Assembly: GCA_015065265.1 (NCBI GenBank) | Contig: SVQQ01000009.1 | Span: 1 to 63,741 of the forward strand | Reading direction: 5' to 3' | Source of the DNA: Oscillospiraceae bacterium | GTDB lineage: Bacteria; Bacillota; Clostridia; Oscillospirales; SIG627 | DNA: 63,741 bases | In this document: one piece after another, positions 42,327 to 50,681 of the stretch | Numbering within the stretch: position 1 is the stretch's first letter | Layout of the letters: every line of letters starts with the position of its first letter | Translations under genes and position numbers: made by a program | The notes under the pieces: model-generated | What the model saw: only the letters and a program-made list of their open reading frames with translations | The model's database searches: none | Told to the model about the DNA's origin: nothing

Positions 42327-44126
42327 TTATCTTGCTTTGGTTTTGATTTCTTCAACTATCATTTTTACAAAATCTTCTATTGTCATTGAAGACATCTCGC
42401 CACTGTTTCTGCGACGGACGGATACTGTTCCCTCTGCTTCTTCCTTGTCACCTACTACAAGCATATAAGGAATTTTTGCCATTTGGGCTTCTCTTATCTT
42501 ATAGCCTGTCTTTTCGGCTCTCTTATCGCTTTCGCATCTTACTCCCTCTTTTTCAAGGGCTGACTGAATTTTGTCGGTGTAGTCGTTATTGCGGTCTGCA
42601 ATAGGAAGAATTCTTACCTGTGTAGGTGCAATCCAAGTGGGAAGTGCACCTGCATATTTTTCGATAAGAAGTGCCAGAGTTCTTTCATAGCAGCCCATTG
42701 AAGTACGGTGAATGATATAGGGAGTTTTTGTGGTGTTGTCACTGTCAACGTATTCCATACCGAATTTCTTTGCAAGGAGCATATCAATCTGGATAGTAAC
42801 GATAGTGTCTTCCTTACCGAATACGTTCTTGCACTGAATGTCAAGTTTAGGTCCGTAGAAAGCGGCTTCGTCGATACCAACTACGTAGTTTTCACGGCCG
42901 AGAAGTTTGTCAAGGAGTTCTTCCATAACCCCCTGTGCTTCATCCCACTGTTCTGCAGTTCCTTCGTACTTATCCGTACGCTTGGGGTCCCACTGTGAAA
43001 ATCTGAACGAACAGTCTTCCCAAAGTCCGAGAGTTTCAAGGCAGTATTTTGCAAGTGAGAGGCACTGTTCAAACTCTTCTGCAAGTTGGTCGGGGCGAAG
43101 TACTATATGTCCTTCTGAAATAGTGAACTGACGGACACGGATAAGACCGTGCATTTCTCCTGAATCTTCGTTACGGAAGAGGGTTGAAGTTTCGCCAAGT
43201 CTCATGGGCAGGTCGCGGTAAGAACGTTTTTTATTGAGATATACCTGATACTGAAAAGGACAAGTCATAGGACGGAGTGCGAAACATTCCTTAGTTTCGT
43301 CGTCGGGGTCGCCCATTACGAACATTCCGTCAAGGTAGTGGTCCCAGTGGCCTGATATTTTATAGAGTTCTCTCTTTGCCATAAGAGGAGTTTTTGTAAG
43401 GAGATAGCCTCTCTTTTCTTCCTCATCTTCTACCCAGCGCTGAAGTCTCTGGATAGTACGGGCACCTTTGGGAAGGAGTATGGGAAGTCCCTGACCTATT
43501 GAATCAACTGTGGTGAAATATTCAAGTTCTCTGCCAAGTTTGTTATGGTCGCGTTTTCTCGCTTCTTCAAGGGCTACAAGGTGGGCTTCAAGGTCGGGTT
43601 TTGTTGAAAAGGCGGTACCGTAGATACGGGTAAGCATCTTATTCTTTTCGTCGCCTCTCCAATATGCGCCTGTTGCAGACATAAGTTTAAAAGCCTTAAC
43701 TGCGGAAGTGTAGGTCACGTGAGGACCTGCGCAAAGGTCAACGTAATCCCCCTGCTTAAAGAACGAAAGTTCGGCATCTTCAGGCAGGTCGTTTATAAGT
43801 TCAATCTTATAGGGCTCGTCCTTCATAAGTTCAAGGGCTTCTTCTCTTGAAAGTGTGAAACGTTCAAGTTTCAAATTCTCTTTTGTTATCTTCTTCATTT
43901 CGGCTTCGAGTTTTTCAAGGTCGGCGTCTCCAAAGCCTCCCTCTCTATCGAAGTCATAGTAAAAACCGTCCTTTATGGAAGGACCGATAGCAAGTTTTGT
44001 TTCGGGATAAAGGCGTTTTACTGCCTGTGCCAGAATGTGAGATGCGGTGTGGCGAAGGGCGTCACGTCCTATCTGCTCATCAAAAGAATGTTCTTCAATC
44101 ATTCCGTTTTGTAAAATTACTTTCAT
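42327..44126 (-). CDS. thrS: Threonyl-tRNA synthetase lacking the N-terminal TGS domain
   Basis: A 599-residue class II synthetase. The editing domain begins almost at once, with H26-x3-H30 in LRHTASHILAQAV and the DLCAGPH motif; the catalytic core has RPMTCPFQYQVY, LFRNEDSGEMHGLIRVRQF and the C-terminal anticodon-binding domain (QVRILPIADR onward). In E. coli the HxxxH pair is at 73-77, so the roughly 50-residue TGS domain is missing. This is not a start error: AAGGAG and the T-box terminator sit directly upstream. It charges tRNA-Thr and removes mischarged serine. Confidence 0.95.
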   Translation of the reverse strand: MKVILQNGMIEEHSFDEQIGRDALRHTASHILAQAVKRLYPETKLAIGPSIKDGFYYDFDREGGFGDADLEKLEAEMKKITKENLKLERFTLSREEALELMKDEPYKIELINDLPEDAELSFFKQGDYVDLCAGPHVTYTSAVKAFKLMSATGAYWRGDEKNKMLTRIYGTAFSTKPDLEAHLVALEEARKRDHNKLGRELEYFTTVDSIGQGLPILLPKGARTIQRLQRWVEDEEEKRGYLLTKTPLMAKRELYKISGHWDHYLDGMFVMGDPDDETKECFALRPMTCPFQYQVYLNKKRSYRDLPMRLGETSTLFRNEDSGEMHGLIRVRQFTISEGHIVLRPDQLAEEFEQCLSLAKYCLETLGLWEDCSFRFSQWDPKRTDKYEGTAEQWDEAQGVMEELLDKLLGRENYVVGIDEAAFYGPKLDIQCKNVFGKEDTIVTIQIDMLLAKKFGMEYVDSDNTTKTPYIIHRTSMGCYERTLALLIEKYAGALPTWIAPTQVRILPIADRNNDYTDKIQSALEKEGVRCESDKRAEKTGYKIREAQMAKIPYMLVVGDKEEAEGTVSVRRRNSGEMSSMTIEDFVKMIVEEIKTKAR

Positions 44127-44156
44127 TATATTTGCTCCTTAATTAAAAAATTCTAA

Positions 44157-44379
44157 AATAAAAACACCCTTGTCCTTACGGGACAAGGGTGACGTACACG
44201 GTTCCACCTTGAGTTTAACTCTTTCACCTTTAACGCAGGAGTACGGTGTGCTCGTCGCACACGGCTATCGGAGTGGTCTTCATCTCGGTTGTTCATAAGG
44301 GGCTTTCAGCTGTGCGTCCCTCTCTCTGTATGACTTCTTCAAGACTACTCTTTCCGGTCAAAGCCGTTAAAATATTACA
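44157..44379 (-). promoter_or_regulatory. T-box leader of thrS
   Basis: On the minus strand, 44211-44199 reads CAAGGTGGAACCG, the T-box core. A strong terminator follows (CACCCTTGTCC with GGACAAGGGTG, 44191-44165, then TTTTT). In the Stem I region, ACC followed by A at 44277-44275 is a candidate threonine specifier. Uncharged tRNA-Thr should switch the leader to antitermination. Confidence 0.88.
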
Positions 44380-44385
44380 TTTAAT

Positions 44386-44414
44386 ATTATAATACCTGTG
44401 TTATTTTTTGTCAA
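44386..44414 (-). promoter_or_regulatory. Promoter of the thrS T-box transcript
   Basis: Minus strand consensus -35 TTGACA (44414-44409) and -10 TATAAT (44391-44386), 17-bp spacer. Confidence 0.9.
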
Positions 44415-44463
44415 GAAATATTTCTTCACTTTGTTTTTAAAAAAGTGTGAAATTCACCTTTAC

Positions 44464-44492
44464 TTGACTTTATAGTTTTTCTATATTATAAT
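44464..44492 (+). promoter_or_regulatory. Promoter of the DtxR-family regulator
   Basis: -35 TTGACT (44464-44469), -10 TATAAT (44487-44492), 17-bp spacer; divergent from the thrS promoter about 50 bp away. Confidence 0.85.
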
Positions 44493-44538
44493 AACTTAAA
44501 AGATAAAACAAATTTTTCATTGAAGTTGGAGAATAACA

Positions 44539-44913
44539 ATGGGAATTCACGAATCGGGCGAAAACTATCTGGAAGCTATACTGATGCTTCAAAAAAAGAA
44601 TAAAAATATTCGTGCTATTGACATATGCACTTTTTTTGACTATTCAAGGCCTACGGTTTCTGTTGCTATGAAAAACCTGAAGGACAAAGGTTATATTGAA
44701 GTTGATGCTTCCAATTTTATAACTCTCACCGACACGGGACTGGAAATAGCAAAGCGAATGTTTGAAAGGCACGAGGTTATTTCAAAGGCTCTTATGCTTT
44801 TGGGGGTAGACGAAGAAACTGCTCTGGAAGACGCTTGTAAGATTGAGCACGACATAAGTGACAAGTCTTATGAGGCTATAAAAAAACATTTTTTGAACGC
44901 TGAGGCAAAGTGA
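44539..44913 (+). CDS. Small DtxR/MntR-family metal-dependent regulator
   Basis: A 124-residue regulator: winged helix-turn-helix (about 1-65, with TFFDYSRPTVSVAMKNL) and a dimerisation/metal domain. H78 and C100-x2-E103-H104 (DACKIEHDIS) resemble the DtxR-type site with its Cys (iron-type), whereas MntR has Glu at that position. It lacks the SH3-like third domain of DtxR. It probably senses Fe2+ or Mn2+ and represses metal uptake genes; none is adjacent. Its terminator overlaps the last codons. Confidence 0.88.
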   Translation: MGIHESGENYLEAILMLQKKNKNIRAIDICTFFDYSRPTVSVAMKNLKDKGYIEVDASNFITLTDTGLEIAKRMFERHEVISKALMLLGVDEETALEDACKIEHDISDKSYEAIKKHFLNAEAK

Positions 44914-44936
44914 AAACCACTTTGCCTTATTTTTGT
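44903..44936 (+). terminator. Terminator of the DtxR-family gene
   Basis: AGGCAAAGTG pairs with CACTTTGCCT, then TATTTTTG; the 5' arm lies within the end of the coding region. Confidence 0.85.
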
Positions 44937-44986
44937 CGAAAGTGACAATTTTTTGTTTTATTTCATACATATATTAACCAAATCTA

Positions 44987-45015
44987 TTGACTTTTAATTA
45001 AAAAGGCTGTATAAT
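44987..45015 (+). promoter_or_regulatory. Promoter of the citrate synthase operon
   Basis: -35 TTGACT (44987-44992), -10 TATAAT (45010-45015), 17-bp spacer. Confidence 0.88.
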
Positions 45016-45033
45016 TGTATACAATCATACAAT
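45014..45033. promoter_or_regulatory. Candidate GntR-type operator of the citrate synthase operon
   Basis: ATTGTAT (45014-45020), 6 nt, ATACAAT (45027-45033); the left part also forms a perfect 12-bp palindrome (45014-45025). It overlaps the -10 box and likely transcription start. TTGTATNNATACAA-like repeats are typical of GntR/FadR-family regulators. The regulator is not in the window. Confidence 0.55.
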
Positions 45034-45058
45034 TCTTTAAGAAAGGACGGATTACTTT

Positions 45059-46423
45059 ATGATAGAAATATCTTCAAAAACAAACCTTCTTGAACAAAAA
45101 AGTTACAGATATTCTCTTCAAGACGTATTAGAACCTAATCTTTACAGAGAGATATATCCTTATTCAAAAGTTCCTATGGTGCCCTTCAATCACAGACGTG
45201 TACCTATGGGAATGCCACAGGAGATATGGATAACCGACACCTCTTTCAGAGACGGTATGCAATCTCAGGTGCCTTACACACCCGAACAGATAGTAAGTCT
45301 TTATAAACTTATGTCAAAACTCGGCGGTCCTAAAGGTATTATTCGTCAGACTGAATTTTTCGTATATAGCGAAAATGACAGAAAGGCTGTTACTAAGTGT
45401 CAGGAATTGGGACTTGAGTTCCCTGAAATCACAACCTGGATAAGAGCAAGTCTTAACGACTTCAAACTTATAAAAGATATGGGTATTAAGGAGACGGGTA
45501 TTCTTGTTTCCTGCTCGGACTACCACATTTTCAAAAAACTCGGAATGACAAGAGCACAGGCTCTTGAGCATTACAAAAAGACAATATCGGCGGCTCTTGA
45601 ACTGGGCATACGTCCCAGATGTCACTTCGAGGACATTACACGTGCCGACTTCTACGGTTTTGTAATTCCTTTTGTCAACGAACTTCAGAAGATGTCAAGA
45701 GAGTCGGGTATTCCCATAAAGATTCGTGCTTGTGACACTATGGGTTATGGTGTTCCCTTCTCTGAAGTTGCCCTTCCCAGAAGTGTACCAGGTATTATAT
45801 ATGGACTTCAGCATTATGCCGACGTGCCCTCTGAAATGATTGAATGGCACGGTCACAACGACTTCTACAAGGGTGTTGCGAATGCTACTTGTGCTTGGCT
45901 TTACGGTGCTGCAAGTGTTAACTGTTCTATGCTTGGTATAGGAGAAAGAACAGGTAACGTACCTTTGGAAGCGATGGTTATGGAATATGCTTCTCTCAGA
46001 GGTACTCTTGACGGTATGGACACTTGTGCCATTACTGAAATTGCAGAGTTCTTTACAAAAGAAATCGGCTATCAAATAAATCCTATGACTCCTTTTGTTG
46101 GTGAAAACTTCAACTCCACAAGAGCAGGTATTCACGCAGACGGACTTATCAAGGATGAAGAAATTTACAACATTTTCGATACTGCAACCCTTCTCAACCG
46201 TCCTGCACAGGTAACTGTCAGCAACACTTCAGGTCTTGCAGGTATTGCATACTGGCTCAATGCTCACTACAACCTTAAGGGTAGCGAGGCTCTGACAAAG
46301 AGAGACGATATCGTGACCTTCATCAAGGCTTGGGTAGATAAAGAGTATGAAGGCGGAAGACAGACTGTAATAAGCACAGAAGAACTCGAAGGGCTTGTAG
46401 CAGAATATAGAAAGGAACACTAA
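45059..46423 (+). CDS. Re-type citrate synthase (HMGL/isopropylmalate synthase-like fold)
   Basis: A 454-residue protein of the pyruvate carboxyltransferase superfamily: TDTSFRDGMQSQ (catalytic acid and metal Asp), WHGHNDFYKG (metal histidines) and GERTGNVPLEAM. Homocitrate and isopropylmalate synthases share these motifs, but it is encoded directly before aconitase and isocitrate dehydrogenase, the arrangement expected of Re-citrate synthase as characterised in Clostridium kluyveri. It would condense acetyl-CoA with oxaloacetate to citrate, feeding 2-oxoglutarate and glutamate synthesis. No Si-type citrate synthase is in the window. The start follows GAAAGGACGG. Confidence 0.85.
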   Translation: MIEISSKTNLLEQKSYRYSLQDVLEPNLYREIYPYSKVPMVPFNHRRVPMGMPQEIWITDTSFRDGMQSQVPYTPEQIVSLYKLMSKLGGPKGIIRQTEFFVYSENDRKAVTKCQELGLEFPEITTWIRASLNDFKLIKDMGIKETGILVSCSDYHIFKKLGMTRAQALEHYKKTISAALELGIRPRCHFEDITRADFYGFVIPFVNELQKMSRESGIPIKIRACDTMGYGVPFSEVALPRSVPGIIYGLQHYADVPSEMIEWHGHNDFYKGVANATCAWLYGAASVNCSMLGIGERTGNVPLEAMVMEYASLRGTLDGMDTCAITEIAEFFTKEIGYQINPMTPFVGENFNSTRAGIHADGLIKDEEIYNIFDTATLLNRPAQVTVSNTSGLAGIAYWLNAHYNLKGSEALTKRDDIVTFIKAWVDKEYEGGRQTVISTEELEGLVAEYRKEH

Positions 46424-46425
46424 AA

Positions 46426-48351
46426 ATGGGACTTACGATTGCACAAAAGATAATTAAAGCGCATCTTGTTGAAGGAGATATGACTCCCGGAAGTGAAATT
46501 GCGCTGAGAATTGACCAGACCCTTACTCAAGACGCCACAGGTACTATGGCTTATCTTGAATTCGAGTCGATAGGAATAAAGAGAGTAAGAACTGAACTGT
46601 CAGTTGCGTATATTGACCACAACACACTTCAATCAGGCTTTGAAAATGCCGACGACCACCGCTATATTCAGTCGGTTGCAAAGAAATACGGAATTCGTTT
46701 TTCACGTCCAGGTAACGGTATTTGCCATCAGGTACATCTTGAACGTTTCGGAAAACCCGGCAAGACCCTTATCGGTTCAGACAGCCATACTCCCACAGGT
46801 GGCGGTATCGGTATGCTTGCAATGGGTGCAGGTGGTATGGACGTTGCAGTTGCTATGGGTGGCGGTGCTTACTACATAACAATGCCCAAAATGATAAAGG
46901 TAAATCTCACAGGCGCTCTTCGTCCTTTCGTAAGCGCGAAGGACGTGAGCCTTGAAATCCTCAGAATCCTTTCTGTTAAGGGTGGCGTAGGATACATTAT
47001 CGAATGGGGTGGCGAGGGCGTTTCTACCCTTACTGTTCCTCAAAGAGCGACTATTACCAATATGGGTACCGAACTCGGTGCTACTACCTCTATCTTCCCT
47101 TCCGACGAAGTTACAAAGGCGTTTCTTGAAAGTCAGGGACGCGGTGAGGACTACGTTCCTCTCTCTTCTGACCCTGATGCAGTTTATGACAGAATTATCG
47201 ACATAAACCTCTCGGAACTCAAACCTCTTCTTGCTTGTCCTCATTCACCCGACAACATCAAGAGTGCGGAAGAACTTTCACACATCAAGGTTGACCAGGT
47301 ATGTATCGGTTCTTGTACCAACTCTTCTCTTGCAGATATGCTGAAAGTTGCGGCAATTTTAAAAGGAAAGACCATCGACCCCTCGGTAAGTCTCTCGGTA
47401 TCTCCCGGTTCAAAGCAGGTTCTTACAATGCTTGCAGACTGCGGTGCTCTCAGTGATATTATAGCCTCAGGCGCAAGAGTCCTTGAATGTGCTTGCGGAC
47501 CTTGTATCGGTATGGGATTTTCTCCTAACTCCGCAGGTGTCTCCCTTAGAACCTTTAACAGAAACTTTGAAGGAAGAAGTGGAACACGTGACGGACAGGT
47601 ATATCTCGTTTCTCCCGAACTTGCGGCGGCTTCTGCTCTGACAGGTTATATTACAGACCCCAGAACTCTTGGCGAATGTCCTGAAATCACAATGCCTGAA
47701 AAGTTCAAGATAAATGACTCTGCGGTTATTATGCCGGCAAGTGAAACAGAGGCAGACGAAGTTGAAATTCTTCGCGGACCTAACATTAAGCCTTTCCCCG
47801 AAGCAACTCCCTTAACTGATACTCTTACAGCACCTCTCACTCTTAAAGTAGGTGACAACATTACCACCGACCACATTATGCCAGCAGGTGCGAAAATTCT
47901 TCCCTACCGTTCAAATATTCCTTACCTTTCAAAGTTCTGTTTCGGTGTTTGTGATGAAACTTTCCCCGAAAGAGCGCTTGAGGCAGGTAAATCAATAATA
48001 GTTGGCGGTTCAAACTACGGACAAGGTTCTTCACGTGAGCACGCGGCTCTCGTTCCTCTATACCTTGGTGTTAAAGCGGTAATTGCAAAGAGTTTTGCAA
48101 GAATTCATGCGGCTAACCTTATAAACGCAGGTATTCTTCCTCTTACCTTCAAAAACCCCGAAGATTACGACAAACTTACTCAGGGCGATGAACTTGAACT
48201 TGTGAACTTGTTTGAGGCAATTAAGACAGGAAGTGCAAAACTTTTCGACAAGACTACAGGGGAGAGTTTTGAACTTGTATGTGATTTCTCTGACCGTCAG
48301 CAAAAGATGCTTTTAGCAGGTGGTCTTCTTAAATATACTAAAGGAGAATAA
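46426..48351 (+). CDS. Aconitate hydratase
   Basis: A 641-residue aconitase of the shorter clostridial type. Iron-sulfur ligands are C in IGSCTNSS and the two Cys in [25 protein letters not shown] and the swivel-domain [16 protein letters not shown] are active-site segments. It isomerises citrate to isocitrate. It starts 2 nt after the citrate synthase stop and ends 2 nt before icd, so the three enzymes are made together in pathway order. Confidence 0.95.
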   Translation: MGLTIAQKIIKAHLVEGDMTPGSEIALRIDQTLTQDATGTMAYLEFESIGIKRVRTELSVAYIDHNTLQSGFENADDHRYIQSVAKKYGIRFSRPGNGICHQVHLERFGKPGKTLIGSDSHTPTGGGIGMLAMGAGGMDVAVAMGGGAYYITMPKMIKVNLTGALRPFVSAKDVSLEILRILSVKGGVGYIIEWGGEGVSTLTVPQRATITNMGTELGATTSIFPSDEVTKAFLESQGRGEDYVPLSSDPDAVYDRIIDINLSELKPLLACPHSPDNIKSAEELSHIKVDQVCIGSCTNSSLADMLKVAAILKGKTIDPSVSLSVSPGSKQVLTMLADCGALSDIIASGARVLECACGPCIGMGFSPNSAGVSLRTFNRNFEGRSGTRDGQVYLVSPELAAASALTGYITDPRTLGECPEITMPEKFKINDSAVIMPASETEADEVEILRGPNIKPFPEATPLTDTLTAPLTLKVGDNITTDHIMPAGAKILPYRSNIPYLSKFCFGVCDETFPERALEAGKSIIVGGSNYGQGSSREHAALVPLYLGVKAVIAKSFARIHAANLINAGILPLTFKNPEDYDKLTQGDELELVNLFEAIKTGSAKLFDKTTGESFELVCDFSDRQQKMLLAGGLLKYTKGE

Positions 48352-48353
48352 CT

Positions 48354-49565
48354 ATGGAAAAGATTAAAATGACCACCCCTCTCGTTGAGATGGATGGCGA
48401 CGAAATGACCCGAATTCTTTGGAAGATTATCAAAGATGAACTCATTCTTCCTTTTGTTAATTTAAAAACAGAGTACTACGATTTAGGTCTTCCTGAACGT
48501 GAAAAGACAAAGGACAAGGTTACTTTTGACTCGGCTTACGCCACGCAAAAATATGGAGTTGCGGTAAAGTGTGCAACTATTACTCCAAACAAGCAGAGAG
48601 TTGAAGAATACAATCTTTCTGAAATGTGGAAGAGTCCCAACGGAACAATCCGTGCAATTCTTGACGGAACTGTTTTCCGTGCACCTATTACCATTGATTC
48701 TATAAAGCCTGTCGTAAAGAACTGGAAGAAACCTATTACCATTGCCCGTCACGCGTATGGGGACGTTTACAAGGCAAGTGAAATCAGAGTCGAGGGTGAG
48801 GGCAAGGCTGAACTTGTTTTCACTGACAAGAACGGAAATGAGACAAGAGAAGTGATTTACGACTTTGAATGTCCCGGTGTTCTTCAAGGACAGTACAACA
48901 AAGACACTTCTATCGTGTCCTTTGCTCATTCTTGTTTCAAGTACGCCATTGACACAAAGCAGGACCTTTGGTTCTCTACAAAGGATACAATTTCAAAGAA
49001 ATATGACCAGACTTTCAAACTTCTTTTCCAGGATATTTACGAAAAGGAATACAAGGCAAAGTTTGAAGAACTTGGAATTGAATATTTCTATACACTTATT
49101 GACGACGCGGTAGCACGTGTTATCAGAAGTGAAGGCGGATATATCTGGGCTTGTAAGAACTATGACGGAGACGTTATGAGTGATATGGTTTCAACCGCTT
49201 TCGGTTCTCTTGCTATGATGACTTCCGTTCTGGTTTCCCCCGACGGAAAGTACGAATATGAGGCGGCACACGGTACTGTAACCCGTCACTACTACAAGTA
49301 TCTCAAGGGTGAAGAGACTTCTACTAACCCCATGGCGACAATTTTCGCTTGGTCAGGTGCTCTTCGCAAGAGAGGTGAACTTGACTCACTTTCAGACCTT
49401 GTGAACTTTGCAGACAAACTTGAAGCGGCTTGTATCAAGACTCTTGACGACGGAATTATGACAAAGGACCTTGTAGGTCTCGTTGACGAAGGCGTTAAGG
49501 CACAAAGTGTGAACTCCACAGAGTTTATCCGTGCAATCCGTGAAAGACTTGAAAAGACTCTTTAA
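48354..49565 (+). CDS. icd: NADP-dependent isocitrate dehydrogenase (eukaryote-like type II)
   Basis: A 403-residue enzyme with the type II pattern: [20 protein letters not shown] at the start, [24 protein letters not shown], and [16 protein letters not shown] with the NADP-binding region. It oxidises isocitrate to 2-oxoglutarate, giving NADPH. Type II enzymes are found in eukaryotes and some bacteria, including Clostridia. It ends the operon; a strong terminator follows. Confidence 0.95.
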   Translation: MEKIKMTTPLVEMDGDEMTRILWKIIKDELILPFVNLKTEYYDLGLPEREKTKDKVTFDSAYATQKYGVAVKCATITPNKQRVEEYNLSEMWKSPNGTIRAILDGTVFRAPITIDSIKPVVKNWKKPITIARHAYGDVYKASEIRVEGEGKAELVFTDKNGNETREVIYDFECPGVLQGQYNKDTSIVSFAHSCFKYAIDTKQDLWFSTKDTISKKYDQTFKLLFQDIYEKEYKAKFEELGIEYFYTLIDDAVARVIRSEGGYIWACKNYDGDVMSDMVSTAFGSLAMMTSVLVSPDGKYEYEAAHGTVTRHYYKYLKGEETSTNPMATIFAWSGALRKRGELDSLSDLVNFADKLEAACIKTLDDGIMTKDLVGLVDEGVKAQSVNSTEFIRAIRERLEKTL

Positions 49566-49570
49566 TAAAA

Positions 49571-49607
49571 AATTTTGGCAGGTAACTTAAAGTTACCTGC
49601 CAATTTT
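49571..49607. terminator. Bidirectional terminator after icd
   Basis: TTGGCAGGTAAC pairs with GTTACCTGCCAA around TTAAA, with A- and T-runs on either side, between converging transcripts. Confidence 0.93.
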
Positions 49608-50671
49608 TATTTGCATATTTCTTCTATAATTTCTGACATTTCTTCTTCGAGTTTTTCCATTTCCTCTGCCAGAGCGAACTGGGTACGTGCACGGACAAGG
49701 TTGTGGTCGGAGTACTTGGTGGCAAAGTATGTATCTCCGTCAATAAAGTCGCCTAAGAACCTCATACCGCATTCCATAGTCATAAGGTATGCGCTGTACG
49801 GGAGAAGCTCCTTTTCCTTTGGAGTGATTTTGTCTTTTAAAGTAGACAGAAATCCTTCCGCATAGGCACGAAAGAGGTCGATGTCGAAGTGGACTTTATC
49901 AAGGTCTTTCTCGTCTTCGGCTGCGGTACTTGCACCAAATCTTATAGAGTCACCGAAGTCGTAGAGCATAGAGCCCGGCATTACTGTGTCAAGGTCAATA
50001 ACTGCCTTTCCTTTCAACGTCGTTTCGTCCATTAAGATATTATTGAGTTTTGTGTCGTTATGGGTAACTCTCACGGGAACAGAACCATCTAACATAGCAT
50101 CTGTGACTCTCGCGAAAGTATCTTCCCTGTCGGTGACAAACTTCACTTCCTTTTCGCAGAGGCTACGTCGTCCCGATTTATTTTCCTCAACCGACCTTTT
50201 GAAGTTCTCGTATCTTTTCGGGGTGTTGTGGAAGTTTTCTATAATTTCCACAAGTTTCGTGGCGTCAAAGTCGTCAAGGTAATTCTGAAATTCTCCAAAG
50301 GAGTATCCTGCGTTTGAGAACACCTCTTTTGTTTCGGCACGTTGCAGTGTGACGGTGTCTTCGATAAAGTCGTAAACTCTGTAACAGCCATCGGAATTCA
50401 CAAACATCGGCTTTTTGTCGAGGGTTTTTATAACGCTTAAAGACAGTACGCCTTTTTTCTTCAAGTGTTCTGTGACAAGAAGAATATTGTTCATAACGTC
50501 CTCGGGACGTTTGAAAACTTTAGTGTTTATCTTTTGAAGGATATAATTTTGCTTGTTTGTTTTGACAAGCATTGTAACGTTGATGTGTCCTTCACCGTAA
50601 AAAGAAACGTCCTGAACGTCACCTTCAATTTCAAAGTTTTTTAAGAGTTCTCTTTCTTTTGCAAAATCCAT
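49607..50671 (-). CDS. APH-fold sugar kinase, probably N-acetylhexosamine kinase-like
   Basis: A 354-residue aminoglycoside-phosphotransferase-fold kinase. The catalytic loop VRVTHNDTKLNNILMD and the DFG-like strand VIDLDTVMPGSMLYDFGDSI closely resemble N-acetylhexosamine 1-kinase (NahK) of Bifidobacterium as I recall it, including FGASTAAEDE. Length also matches (about 360). It would phosphorylate GlcNAc or GalNAc at C1 for salvage of host mucin or milk sugars, but no partner pathway genes are nearby, so the substrate is inferred. Last gene of the long minus-strand run. Confidence 0.75.
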   Translation of the reverse strand: MDFAKERELLKNFEIEGDVQDVSFYGEGHINVTMLVKTNKQNYILQKINTKVFKRPEDVMNNILLVTEHLKKKGVLSLSVIKTLDKKPMFVNSDGCYRVYDFIEDTVTLQRAETKEVFSNAGYSFGEFQNYLDDFDATKLVEIIENFHNTPKRYENFKRSVEENKSGRRSLCEKEVKFVTDREDTFARVTDAMLDGSVPVRVTHNDTKLNNILMDETTLKGKAVIDLDTVMPGSMLYDFGDSIRFGASTAAEDEKDLDKVHFDIDLFRAYAEGFLSTLKDKITPKEKELLPYSAYLMTMECGMRFLGDFIDGDTYFATKYSDHNLVRARTQFALAEEMEKLEEEMSEIIEEICK

Positions 50672-50681
50672 TCTAGTTACC

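Noticed and set aside
46777..47244. A 155-codon minus-strand frame inside the aconitase gene
   Set aside because: Antisense shadow; composition is biased by the aconitase codons and there is no ribosome binding site.
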